Assembly (NCBI GenBank): GCA_021820565.1
Contig: JAKADL010000004.1
Coordinates: forward strand, 1-32,714
Source: Thermoplasmata archaeon
GTDB taxonomy: Archaea > Thermoplasmatota > Thermoplasmata > Thermoplasmatales > Thermoplasmataceae
Length of the DNA stretch: 32,714 nt
Direction of reading: 5' to 3'
The notes below the pieces were generated by a model, which was not told where the DNA came from, did no database searches, and saw only the letters and a program-made list of their open reading frames with translations. Positions within the stretch are counted from its first letter, which is position 1. Each line of letters opens with the position of its first letter. The position numbers and the translations under genes are program-made. Below are positions 1 to 8,188 of this stretch, piece after piece.

Positions 1-311
1 TCAAGAAACGTGCTGTATAGCATTGGTTCGCCCTCCACGGCATAAACCGTTCTGGTCCCTCTTTTACAGGACTCTGTTATAATTTTCCCATATCCGGCGC
101 AAATATCCTTTATTCCTGCATTTCCGATAGGGAACTGCATGGGCCTCAACTTGGATTTATCTATTTTCATACCATTGAGTATATTTTCTGCGGAGTTCAA
201 TGAAGTTTTCGGGTAAAAAATTATCTCAGCATCCATCAAGGCTCTGTATCCTTTCATTGTTACCAGTTCAGGGTCTCCCGGTCCGAGTCCCACAACCGTG
301 AACTTATTCAT
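1..311 (-). CDS. cbiL: Precorrin-2 / cobalt-factor II C20-methyltransferase, N-terminal part (cut by window edge)
   Basis: Only the first ~103 codons are in the window; the reading frame is open to base 1. Reading from ATG 311-309, the protein begins MNKFTVVGLGPGDPELVTMK, the SAM-binding N-terminal signature of the tetrapyrrole methylase family. ALMDAEIIFYP, and later EGEPMLYSTF, are typical of the CbiL/CobI branch, which methylates C20 of precorrin-2 or its cobalt complex. The start codon overlaps the stop of the upstream cbiE-cbiT fusion by 8 bases (ATGAATAA), so translation is probably coupled. It is the third gene of a cobalamin operon running off the left edge. CbiL is preferred over other family members because of the GLGPGDPELVT plus IIFYP combination, but the C-terminal half cannot be checked. 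Confidence 0.85.
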   Translation of the reverse strand, partial: MNKFTVVGLGPGDPELVTMKGYRALMDAEIIFYPKTSLNSAENILNGMKIDKSKLRPMQFPIGNAGIKDICAGYGKIITESCKRGTRTVYAVEGEPMLYSTFL

Positions 312-1497
312 TTTTTACCACCCTAATTATGTAAATCTGATCCATTGGTACAAACCTTGTATATTTCGAAACAGGAGTTAATTTTGATATATTTATTTGA
401 CTGATATCCGCCTTTAATTTCATAGATTTAATATAATCCATGGCCCTCTGGAAATTTTCGATAGTCGTCAGGTTGATAACCATCCTACCATCTATTTTTA
501 GCCTTTTATATGAATAATCCATGATTTCCCGGATTTGGCCGGAAGAACCTCCAATGAATATTGCATCAGGATCAGGCAGCTGATGGAGTATCTCAGGTGC
601 AATTCCGTTTATGATTTTTATATCGCAGCCGCTCATTTCCATATTTGATTGAATATTTTTACAGAGTTCTGCATCTTTTTCTATTGCATATATCTCTCCC
701 TCTGTATCGGTGAAAGAGGCGGCTATGGCAAGAGATCCCGATCCTGAGCCTATATCCCATAAAATTGTATTCTTATCAATATCCAGGTCGGATAATGATA
801 TATCCCTCACCTCTTTTTTTGTGATATTCCCATTCCTCTTTGTAAATCCGCTATCATCGGGCATAGAAATTTTATATTCCGATTCCGCCGTGAGTATCAT
901 TATATTGAGCGGATCAAATTCCCTGCCTTTGAGTTCCTCTATGGAATAACTACCAGATTTTTCATTGCTGTATCCCATATTTTCGAATACATGTGCCCGG
1001 TATGAAGTCAATCCAAATCTTATCATATAGTCTGCTATAGTAGATGGTGTGTTCACGGTATCCGTAAATATCACGATTTTATATTTATTCCGAATTTTCT
1101 GTGCCAGTCCCTGTATGTTTCTTCCATGGAGGCTGACAGTATAAATTGCACTGGAATCCATTGCAATTCTTGAAAGAGCTACCTGCATGGAACTCACCTC
1201 AGGAATGATTTCAATTTCATTTCCAGGATAATTTTCGCTGATATATTTTCCTATCCCATAAAACAAAGGGTCCCCGGTGGCAACTACGGTTATTTTTTTA
1301 CCTGATTTATACGCATTTTCCATATCAATTCTGAATTTTTTGAATTCGCCGATATCAACAATTAACTTATTCGTTGCTTCAAAGAACTCCCTGTTGCGGT
1401 GACCGGAAAATATTATATCAGAGTCATTCAGGCATTCTACTGCCTCGTGGCACAGTGGTTTCCCAGGAAAAACCCCGATTACGTTAATTCTTTTCAT
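304..1497 (-). CDS. cbiET: Fused CbiE-CbiT: cobalt-precorrin-6B/7 C5- and C15-methyltransferase (decarboxylating)
   Basis: Two methyltransferases of the corrin pathway in one 397-residue chain. The N-terminal ~200 residues are a tetrapyrrole methylase (CbiE, C5 methylation) with GDPLFYGIG near residues 75-84. The C-terminal half is a Rossmann-type SAM methyltransferase (CbiT, C15 methylation and decarboxylation) with motif I DIGSGSGSLAIAAS near 248-261 and AIFIGGSSG near 312. The domain order matches bacterial CobL. The open frame extends 8 codons further to 1521, but ATG 1497 is preferred: it is preceded by GGTGGA about 5 bases upstream, and MKRINVIG is where the family fold begins. The start lies inside the end of the upstream cobA-hemD gene (14-base overlap) and the end overlaps cbiL, so the three are one operon. 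Confidence 0.9.
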   Translation of the reverse strand: MKRINVIGVFPGKPLCHEAVECLNDSDIIFSGHRNREFFEATNKLIVDIGEFKKFRIDMENAYKSGKKITVVATGDPLFYGIGKYISENYPGNEIEIIPEVSSMQVALSRIAMDSSAIYTVSLHGRNIQGLAQKIRNKYKIVIFTDTVNTPSTIADYMIRFGLTSYRAHVFENMGYSNEKSGSYSIEELKGREFDPLNIMILTAESEYKISMPDDSGFTKRNGNITKKEVRDISLSDLDIDKNTILWDIGSGSGSLAIAASFTDTEGEIYAIEKDAELCKNIQSNMEMSGCDIKIINGIAPEILHQLPDPDAIFIGGSSGQIREIMDYSYKRLKIDGRMVINLTTIENFQRAMDYIKSMKLKADISQINISKLTPVSKYTRFVPMDQIYIIRVVKNE

Positions 1498-2818
1498 ATA
1501 TTCCACCGAAAAATGATACAATTTTTTTCTCTATTTCATCATAAGGATATTCAATTCGCATTACAGGTATTCTGTCAGAAATTTTGATCTCAGGGGGCAG
1601 GGATTCAGATTTACCTGCAAGCACTATAAGGTCTGATTTGTCCAGATAATCTTCAATGTATCCGTTGAAGTTATTTTTTTGAAGTTTTGCTATATCAATT
1701 TCTCCAGAATTTCCATAGCCCAATTTAATATAACTTCCATCTATCTCTGATATGTCAACTAAATTAAAAATCCCGTACTTTTTCAATAATCCTTTTCCAA
1801 TTTGATCCGTTGCTATTTTGCCCGCATCCCTTAAATCGAATTTATTCCATATTAATGTATCAAAAAAGGCCTGTACATATCTTCCTTCAATGGCAATGTT
1901 TTTACCGCAAAGTGAGTGCACATCTATTTTAACCGGGAATATCTGCGATTCTTTAATTTTAAAAATAGTGAATCCCTTACTTTCGAGATAATCTAATGGT
2001 GGACTATAAAAATCATAAAAAATTGATATGGTTTTTCCGGAGTACTCTCTGTTTTCAATTATCTGGAATTCCCTGTGATAATTAACAACATTCCCAACAA
2101 CGATAATTGAAGGTGATCCATTATATTTATAATCTATTTTTTCAAGGGTACCGCTAAAGGTTTTTTGATAATTATATGTTCCATTTTCAATTATGGCCAC
2201 GGGGGTTTCCTTCCTGTAACCTGCTGATAGTAGTTTTTTGATTATGTCCATTAAATTGTAAGCTCCCATAAAAATTACCAGTGTATACATGTTGCACTGA
2301 AATTCATGGCAATCTGGAATGCTAAGATTCTCTACACTGTTGCCTGTTGTAACTATCACCCCGTGGTTCACATTCCTGTGTGTTAGTGGTATCCCTGAAA
2401 ATTCCGGCACGGAAATTAAGGCAGAAACTCCGGGAATTATTTCATATTCTATGCCATTCTTTTTCAGTTCCTCTATTTCTTCCCCTCCCCTGCCGAATAA
2501 AAATGGGTCTCCACCCTTCAGTCTAACAACTATATTTTTTATTAATGATTCACGGACTATTATACTGTTAATTTCTTCCTGTGATATTCTCTTGATATAG
2601 GGTTTTTTGCCTACATAAATTTTATCGCATCCCGGTTTTGCCATATCAAGAATCTCTGGATTTATCAGATGATCATAAATTAGGGCGTCTGCCATGCCAA
2701 TTATTTTTGCCCCAGCAATAGTAAGCATATCCTTATTTCCCGGTCCGCAACCGACTATGTACGCCTTTCCCATCAATGGGTTATTTTGAACTAATATATG
2801 ATTTTGCTCATTAAACAC
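1484..2818 (-). CDS. cobA-hemD: Fused uroporphyrinogen-III C-methyltransferase / uroporphyrinogen-III synthase-like protein
   Basis: Residues ~16-250 are a clear SUMT (CobA): AYIVGCGPGNKDMLT, ADALIYDHLI, RLKGGDPFLFGRGGEE (about 99-114), EIIPGVSA and GIPLTHR. It makes precorrin-2 from uroporphyrinogen III using SAM. Residues ~258-444 fit a divergent HemD fold, which closes the linear tetrapyrrole, with ATDQIGKGLLKKYG as the likely IGxxTA-like segment. This second assignment rests mainly on its position behind CobA, a known fusion, and is weaker. GTG 2818 begins the longest frame. ATG 2773 (MGKAYIVG) is where the family normally begins, but no clear ribosome site precedes it. A TATA-like TTTATGTA at 2843-2850 lies about 29 bases before the GTG, which favours a leaderless GTG start. 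It is the first gene of the corrinoid operon and diverges from the flavoprotein gene at 2898. Confidence 0.85.
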   Translation of the reverse strand: MFNEQNHILVQNNPLMGKAYIVGCGPGNKDMLTIAGAKIIGMADALIYDHLINPEILDMAKPGCDKIYVGKKPYIKRISQEEINSIIVRESLIKNIVVRLKGGDPFLFGRGGEEIEELKKNGIEYEIIPGVSALISVPEFSGIPLTHRNVNHGVIVTTGNSVENLSIPDCHEFQCNMYTLVIFMGAYNLMDIIKKLLSAGYRKETPVAIIENGTYNYQKTFSGTLEKIDYKYNGSPSIIVVGNVVNYHREFQIIENREYSGKTISIFYDFYSPPLDYLESKGFTIFKIKESQIFPVKIDVHSLCGKNIAIEGRYVQAFFDTLIWNKFDLRDAGKIATDQIGKGLLKKYGIFNLVDISEIDGSYIKLGYGNSGEIDIAKLQKNNFNGYIEDYLDKSDLIVLAGKSESLPPEIKISDRIPVMRIEYPYDEIEKKIVSFFGGIYEKN

Positions 2819-2868
2819 TTAAACTGTCTTTTAAATTCCATCTACATAAACCTTTTGCTCAGGAAATA

Positions 2869-2877
2869 ATTTAAATA
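2869..2877 (+). promoter_or_regulatory. TATA box for the SQR-DUF1641 operon
   Basis: TTTAAATA is centred about 25 bases before ATG 2898, implying a leaderless transcript. An ATG at 2894 in another frame meets a stop after three codons, so 2898 is the real start. Confidence 0.6.
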
Positions 2878-2897
2878 AACATATACACTTATCATGT

Positions 2898-4031
2898 ATG
2901 AATAAAATTAACGTCCTTATAATTGGCGATGCTAATGCAGGCCTTATAACTGCAAATAAATTGAGAATGCATACCGGAAATGATGTTAATATAACCGTGG
3001 TGGGGAAATCCGAAAAAACCTATTTTAAACCGGAAGGAGTTCTTATACCGTTCAACGGAATTGATTACCGGGATACTGTAAAACCAACGGACTCTTTACT
3101 AAATTATGGCATTAATCGAATTAAATCCATGGCAAAAAAGATAAATCCTGACAATCGTACGGTGCTTCTCGAAAATGGCAAGACAATAGAATATGATTAT
3201 CTCGTGATTGCAACTGGTGACAGGCTTGTCCCTGAAAACGTGCCCGGATACAATAAGGATGTTTATCATTTCTATGACATGGAAAATGTTCTGAAATTGA
3301 GAGACAAACTGAATAATTTAAAGGCCGGTAAATTCGTGGTGGGACCAGCAAGCATTCCCTTCCAGTGCCCGGTTGCTCCTGAGGAATTCGTGTTCGGCCT
3401 TGATATGCTATTGCGCAGGAAGGGCATCAGGGAAGATAGCGATATCACTTTAATACTTCCCATGGATGACGTTCTTCCTTTCAAAAATGTTTCGGACCTG
3501 GAGAGAAAGGGTTTTTCTGAACTGGGAATAAACTTCATTCCGAAATTCAAAACACAGGCTGTGGATACTTCTAAGGGTACTATTGTAGCTGAAAGTGGCG
3601 AATCTCTCAATTACGACACACTGGTTCTTGTACCCCCACATATGGGGCAGAATGTTATTATTGACTCGGGAATGGGCACGGCAAAGGGATTTATCGATGT
3701 GGATAAATTTACCATGAAGTACAAAAATTATGACAATATTTTTGTTGTGGGAGATGCCGCAAATTTTCCCATGAAGGTGGGGGCCCTGGGGCACTCAGAG
3801 GCTGCATACGTTGCAAGCAAGATCGCAGCAGAATGCGATGGAACAATCAATGATGACAAATTCGATGGATTTATGGGTTGTTCCAGTGTATACTCCGATA
3901 AAATGGGATTTACATTGTCCTTCGACTATAATTCAAAGCCCTTCGTGAATTTCCCATCAAAAACAGATTATTTTCTGAAATACATATCGGGGGATACTTA
4001 TTTCTCTTCAATAATAAGAGGGATACTTTAG
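2898..4031 (+). CDS. FAD-dependent oxidoreductase, sulfide:quinone oxidoreductase-like
   Basis: A 377-residue pyridine-nucleotide-disulfide-type flavoprotein. Visible signatures are the N-terminal FAD-binding strand (LIIGDANAGL, residues 7-16), YDYLVIATGD (99-108), the SQR hallmark CPVAPEE (157-163), and the second FAD motif FVVGDAANFP (282-291). Cys157 and Cys328 sit where the redox-active cysteines of SQRs lie; a third cysteine near residue 128, present in Acidithiobacillus SQR, is missing. The glycine motif is GDANAG rather than GxGxxG. SQRs pass electrons from sulfide to membrane quinone and lie on the inner face of the membrane as monotopic proteins. The next gene encodes DUF1641, a common SQR partner. 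Function as a true sulfide oxidase is plausible but unproven; another quinone-linked NDH-2-like role is possible. Confidence 0.8.
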   Translation: MNKINVLIIGDANAGLITANKLRMHTGNDVNITVVGKSEKTYFKPEGVLIPFNGIDYRDTVKPTDSLLNYGINRIKSMAKKINPDNRTVLLENGKTIEYDYLVIATGDRLVPENVPGYNKDVYHFYDMENVLKLRDKLNNLKAGKFVVGPASIPFQCPVAPEEFVFGLDMLLRRKGIREDSDITLILPMDDVLPFKNVSDLERKGFSELGINFIPKFKTQAVDTSKGTIVAESGESLNYDTLVLVPPHMGQNVIIDSGMGTAKGFIDVDKFTMKYKNYDNIFVVGDAANFPMKVGALGHSEAAYVASKIAAECDGTINDDKFDGFMGCSSVYSDKMGFTLSFDYNSKPFVNFPSKTDYFLKYISGDTYFSSIIRGIL

Positions 4032-4040
4032 GTGATTGTT

Positions 4041-4505
4041 ATGGATAGTGATAAAAATTTGATAAAAGATAATGAACTGGAATCAGCACTTGAGAATAAT
4101 ATGGATGTAATACTGGCACTACTCAGATTAACGGAACGACTGAAACAAGCAGGAATTGTGCAGGCTTTGGACCACATAAATAATGAAGTGCTTCCCGATA
4201 ATTTTGACTTCTTTGCAAGAGCTTTTACTTCCAAGGATATGCTTGAAACAATTTCAAAATCGGGGAATACAATGATTTCACTGTTATTCCTCCTTTCAAA
4301 CAGGGAAATGGGCGATATGATCAAGGCCATTTCATTTAATTCACAGGGTATAGCAGAAGCCATTCAAAGTGGAGCTTCAGGGTCACAGCCACTCTCAATT
4401 TTAAAGATCATGGGGCTACTCAAAGATCCTGAATTTGCCACGGGATTAAATGCAATGATTTCCGGTCTGAAAGCACTTGGGTCTGTACTTAAAAAATTAG
4501 ACTGA
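4041..4505 (+). CDS. DUF1641 family protein, probable SQR partner
   Basis: A 154-residue helical protein with no membrane segments. The pattern LENNMDVILALLRLTERLKQ near the N-terminus, then segments rich in Gly/Ser and a C-terminal LLKDPEFATGLNAMISGLKA, match DUF1641, a family of unknown biochemistry found beside SQR-like and formate-dehydrogenase-like genes. The frame is open from GTG 4032, but ATG 4041 is chosen because GGTGAT at 4031-4036 then forms a ribosome site 4 bases upstream. The upstream gene ends at 4031, so the pair is co-transcribed. Its 3' end overlaps the convergent VWA gene by 9 bases. The family suggests a regulatory or docking subunit; no catalytic residues are apparent. 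Confidence 0.8.
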   Translation: MDSDKNLIKDNELESALENNMDVILALLRLTERLKQAGIVQALDHINNEVLPDNFDFFARAFTSKDMLETISKSGNTMISLLFLLSNREMGDMIKAISFNSQGIAEAIQSGASGSQPLSILKIMGLLKDPEFATGLNAMISGLKALGSVLKKLD

Positions 4506-5759
4506 TCTTGCAAGGCCGAGAAGTTCAAGAGCTCCGGATTCGTTGAGCTTCGCATCCATGTATGCGGTGCTTATTTTTTTTAATCCATCATTGTAGCCGT
4601 TAATCATAACGGTTATGAGTTTTGTCCTTGAATCCCTGTTGAATAGGTCTCCTATATTTACCTTATCTTCACCATCTGTGATAATTATAATTGTATTTGT
4701 TTCATCCATGATATGTCCGTTTTCCAGATCCTTCACTGCGGTTTTCAGCGCACATTCTATGCAGGTGCCCTTATTGGCCTCAACCGTGAGTATATTATCC
4801 ACTATATCCACCGGGCTGCTGAGAAGATCATGGGGCTTATTATCAAAAAATCTGAAGAAGTATTTTCTTCTTTTTATTCTCGCTATCCTGAACAGAGCAA
4901 GTGCAACAGATCTTGACCACAGTGTTTTGTCGCCTTCATACATGCTACCACTTTTATCAAGAAGCACATAATATGCTCCCGGGCTCAAAAGCCGTTTCTC
5001 TTTTCCTGTGAAACCATTGATAAGTTTTGAATAGAAGACCTCTTCAGGCATAGCAAGCTCTCTGGAAAGAACGTTTGATATGTGCCTTGTTTTGTAATAT
5101 CCAGCAAGCTCGCCTGTATTTGAATATGATCTCATTTTCTTGGTATATCTCGGCATTATATCTATGAGCTTGTTTGCCATTGTGAGAATTTTATCTGCAT
5201 TTTCAACATTCATTGCCCTGTCAGTAAGATCCATGAGGCTCTCCATGGACAATCCGTCCTTATGGCCGATATTTCCTCCTGGGCTTCTGTCTTTTACCAC
5301 TTTTTCTATTTCATGGGCCGTTTCCATTTTCCTGGATGCTTCCTCCATTGATTTCTCGACATTTTTTGAGTTAATTGAAGGATCAGAATTCCCGTTTCTG
5401 TTCATATTATTCTTTGCATTATTGTTCAATTCTTTCATAAAGTTAATGCTGTACAACATCGAGAGCCTGTCATTAAGAAGAGAATATGTCTTTGCCTGTG
5501 AAAAATCACGGGTTTTAATCATATAATCCATTTTCAGCCTGACATTTTCCATGAATTCATTGCTGTTTCTGGTTCTGTTCACACCGGCTATTCCTGAATA
5601 AAATAAAAAATAAAGGTCGGATGCCGCAGTTTTGATCTCTTCAGCAGAATTTTTGTCAAGGTCAATGTTTACGCGCCTGACCAGTCTTTCCTTAGTTATC
5701 CTGTAAACAGTACTTGATTCAGGAATGCCGCTTATATTACTTTTTGGTGTATTTCCCAT
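4497..5759 (-). CDS. VWA-domain protein, ViaA-like partner of the MoxR/RavA ATPase
   Basis: A 420-residue soluble protein. The N-terminal ~260 residues are helical and charged. The C-terminal part is a von Willebrand factor A domain with an intact metal site: DKSGS (near residue 270), a threonine in NKGTCIECA, and ITDGED. This long helical N-terminus with C-terminal VWA layout is that of E. coli ViaA. The frame extends to GTG 5768, which overlaps the ATPase stop by 4 bases. ATG 5759 is preferred since GGTGA lies 5 bases before it; the choice is not certain. It follows the AAA+ gene directly, so the two form an operon and very likely a complex in which the ATPase remodels a target selected by the VWA protein. 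The target is unknown. Confidence 0.82.
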   Translation of the reverse strand: MGNTPKSNISGIPESSTVYRITKERLVRRVNIDLDKNSAEEIKTAASDLYFLFYSGIAGVNRTRNSNEFMENVRLKMDYMIKTRDFSQAKTYSLLNDRLSMLYSINFMKELNNNAKNNMNRNGNSDPSINSKNVEKSMEEASRKMETAHEIEKVVKDRSPGGNIGHKDGLSMESLMDLTDRAMNVENADKILTMANKLIDIMPRYTKKMRSYSNTGELAGYYKTRHISNVLSRELAMPEEVFYSKLINGFTGKEKRLLSPGAYYVLLDKSGSMYEGDKTLWSRSVALALFRIARIKRRKYFFRFFDNKPHDLLSSPVDIVDNILTVEANKGTCIECALKTAVKDLENGHIMDETNTIIIITDGEDKVNIGDLFNRDSRTKLITVMINGYNDGLKKISTAYMDAKLNESGALELLGLARSV

Positions 5760-5764
5760 ATCAG

Positions 5765-6931
5765 TCACCTTCCCTTGAGTTTTTCATATCGCTCACCTGC
5801 AAAGTTCAGGGATGAGTTAATTCTGTTTACTATATCCCTGTGGTATGGCGAACTATCGCTTCCCAGATCAAATTTCATTTTTTCCAGTTTTTTAATATAT
5901 ATTTCCAGAAGGCTCAACTGGTCGAGAACAACATTATACGGTGAATTCCTGTTTATTGCATCCTCTGTGGCCTGTATGAGCGATTTTGTTTCCTCCATGG
6001 TAGTTTCAGCTTTCTGCACAATTTCGGATTTGTTTTCCAGCTTTGAATCGATGATCGCTGCCTCTATTTTCGGCTTATAATCCTCGCTGTCTGCACTATA
6101 ACGGAGCGCCATGGCTATATCATTCCCTGTAATGGTTTTTGAGTTCATGAGTATACTGAAAGCAGATGCAATCTTCAGTAGTTTTATCTTTCTCCTATCG
6201 CTCAGTATAACATCATTCTCCTCCATCTGGAACAGTGCCTCCATATACCTATCGATAACATCATTTTTCATATTTCTTAGATGGTTCAGCCTCTCTATGG
6301 CATCGGCCTGCAGGTTTCTAACCTCTTCAATGGTGATAAATGGCCTTTCATCATCCTTTCTTGCCTCCATATTGATTCCCCTGTCAAGGAGGTCACGGAG
6401 TATAGTTCTCTCAACATATCCGTGGAACACCTTAATGGGGTATCTGTCATAGAGTGCCATATCCTCCTCATCATCTGAGATTTCATTGCTTGCAGAATAA
6501 ATTCCCAGAAGGTCGAGGTCCATCATAACTCCACCGTTGGGCAATCTCCTGTTTAGCATGATATCAAGCAGGGTATTCCTTATTGCAGAACTTGCCTTGA
6601 ATATCTCATCCAGGAATACTATGTTTGAATCGGGTAGCTTTCCTGTTATGATATTTTTATATTCACCATTTTTCAGGGCATTGATATCTATGGGCCCCAG
6701 CAACTCTTCCGGTTCTGTAAATTTTGTTAGCAGGTAATAAAAATAGCGTGCGTTCATGAGTTTACTCATTGTATCTATAATTGATGTTTTTGCAGTACCC
6801 GGAGGCCCGATGAGAAGCGTGGGTTCGCCGGATATCAATCCAGCAAGTACACCGTTTATTACATCCTCCCTTCCAACGAATGTGTTGGTAAGATAATTCT
6901 GTACTTCAAAGATTTTATTGATATTTTTCAT
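5765..6931 (-). CDS. MoxR-family AAA+ ATPase, RavA-like
   Basis: A 388-residue ATPase. Walker A is GPPGTAKT (residues 42-49), Walker B is IVFLDEIF (about 104-111), sensor 1 lies in YSASNE, and a conserved Arg is in LYDRYPI. The segment FTEPEELLGPIDI between the Walker motifs is typical of the RavA branch of the MoxR family. A C-terminal helical extension follows the AAA+ lid. MoxR ATPases act as chaperones that insert cofactors or mature complexes together with a VWA partner, here encoded immediately downstream. TTTATAAAA on the minus strand at 6955-6963 lies 28 bases before the ATG, so the mRNA is probably leaderless. This is distinct from the second MoxR gene at 17785. Confidence 0.88.
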   Translation of the reverse strand: MKNINKIFEVQNYLTNTFVGREDVINGVLAGLISGEPTLLIGPPGTAKTSIIDTMSKLMNARYFYYLLTKFTEPEELLGPIDINALKNGEYKNIITGKLPDSNIVFLDEIFKASSAIRNTLLDIMLNRRLPNGGVMMDLDLLGIYSASNEISDDEEDMALYDRYPIKVFHGYVERTILRDLLDRGINMEARKDDERPFITIEEVRNLQADAIERLNHLRNMKNDVIDRYMEALFQMEENDVILSDRRKIKLLKIASAFSILMNSKTITGNDIAMALRYSADSEDYKPKIEAAIIDSKLENKSEIVQKAETTMEETKSLIQATEDAINRNSPYNVVLDQLSLLEIYIKKLEKMKFDLGSDSSPYHRDIVNRINSSLNFAGERYEKLKGR

Positions 6932-6954
6932 TCTTATAACAAATTAAAACGATG

Positions 6955-6963
6955 TTTTATAAA
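6955..6963 (-). promoter_or_regulatory. TATA box for the RavA/ViaA-like operon
   Basis: TTTATAAAA on the minus strand is centred 28 bases before ATG 6931, in the gap after the mscS stop codon. The spacing fits a leaderless start. Confidence 0.65.
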
Positions 6964-6982
6964 GTTTTGCCAGATGGATAAG

Positions 6983-8188
6983 TCATTGCTTTTTATCATC
7001 CGGCTTCTTGTCATCAGGTTTTTTGTCTTCGGTTTTTGGCTCACTGGCCTTTTTTAATTCACTGTATGCCTGTTCAAAGGCAAGATTTGTCTCGTTTATT
7101 GTTTTTTCCATGGTTCTACCGGACAATTTTACCTTTGCAAGAAAGACATTTGTTGTCGCCCCCCTTGTTAAAAGTATAATTTCAGTATCAGGTAGCAGTT
7201 TCGCGGTTTCATCTATTAATTTCCCGGAGGGAACATCCGAATTCAGTGTTACCGTAACCGGATAAACTATTTCAGAACCCTCATACATTGAATTGGGTCC
7301 CAGCACGTTGAATTTTGATTTTATATCCCAGTAAGCACCGTCTATTGCCATATTCGCCCTGGCAGTTTTCTCATTTATCTCAGTGACCTCATTAAATGAA
7401 ATCAAGGCCTCGAAGGTATTGCTGACGCCGTTTTTGCTGGAAAGGAAGAATTTCATATCCTTTAAATCATCCCTTGCATTTACCTCTTCAAGTATTTTGT
7501 CTGCCGGTACATCTGCCTGTGCGGTTATGTTCAGAGGATAAATATAACTGCTCCCATTATCCCTGAATTCCGTTATCACGCTGTTTCCAAGAATTTCAGA
7601 ATTTGGCAAATATATTACGTTGTTGTCTTTTGTCAGTATCTTTGAAAACAGGGTTTTAACATCCACCACTTTGCCGGTAGTTTCCACACTCCATACCCAT
7701 GAATTGACTGATATGACTTCCCCGAATTTTACTGTATTGGACGACGTTGCAAATATGCTGGATAAAACATTGGAGGCAACCGTCTGCACAGCAAGACCCA
7801 GTACCACACCTCCTATTGCACTTCCTGCAAGTATTCCTGTAACACTGACATGGAATGCACTCATTACCAGTGCAAGTATTATCACATAAAAAATAATTCT
7901 GACTATGAGGGATATGCCGTAGAGTCCACGGTTAGTTTTTATCAATACCTCCCTGAGATACTTGATAAATGATCCAACTATTAATAATCCCACTATCAGT
8001 ATGACTATCGCATGTACGGATTCTATTATAAATACCTCATCTGATCTATACTGCGGCAGAAATGTATTTATGAATAAGTCTGCTAAATAGCCAGAAAGTA
8101 TGGCCAGTATTACCCCAATTACCACTTCTGATGCTATTTTTAATACCTGATCCCTTCTAACAGCAAGATTTGATTTAGTTTTTGCCAT
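6983..8188 (-). CDS. MscS-family mechanosensitive ion channel
   Basis: A 401-residue membrane protein. Hydrophobic helices lie at about residues 19-38, 52-78 and 88-113. A Gly/Ala-rich pore helix follows at about 115-146 (GSAIGGVVLGLAVQTVASN), the TM3 signature of MscS channels. Next comes the beta domain with NNVIYLPNSEILGNSVI and a soluble alpha/beta region. The C-terminus is a lysine/aspartate tail made of KKPDD repeats. Such channels open under membrane tension to release solutes on hypo-osmotic shock. The start overlaps the serS stop by one base (TAATG) and is preceded by a strong GGAGGT 6 bases upstream, so it is translated from the serS mRNA. Pairing a channel with serS has no obvious functional logic. 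Confidence 0.9.
   Translation of the reverse strand: MAKTKSNLAVRRDQVLKIASEVVIGVILAILSGYLADLFINTFLPQYRSDEVFIIESVHAIVILIVGLLIVGSFIKYLREVLIKTNRGLYGISLIVRIIFYVIILALVMSAFHVSVTGILAGSAIGGVVLGLAVQTVASNVLSSIFATSSNTVKFGEVISVNSWVWSVETTGKVVDVKTLFSKILTKDNNVIYLPNSEILGNSVITEFRDNGSSYIYPLNITAQADVPADKILEEVNARDDLKDMKFFLSSKNGVSNTFEALISFNEVTEINEKTARANMAIDGAYWDIKSKFNVLGPNSMYEGSEIVYPVTVTLNSDVPSGKLIDETAKLLPDTEIILLTRGATTNVFLAKVKLSGRTMEKTINETNLAFEQAYSELKKASEPKTEDKKPDDKKPDDKKQ

Noticed and set aside
6983-7040. Short tandem repeat at the 3' end of the mscS gene
   Set aside because: It only encodes the repetitive KKPDD tail of the channel and shows no sign of being a separate element.
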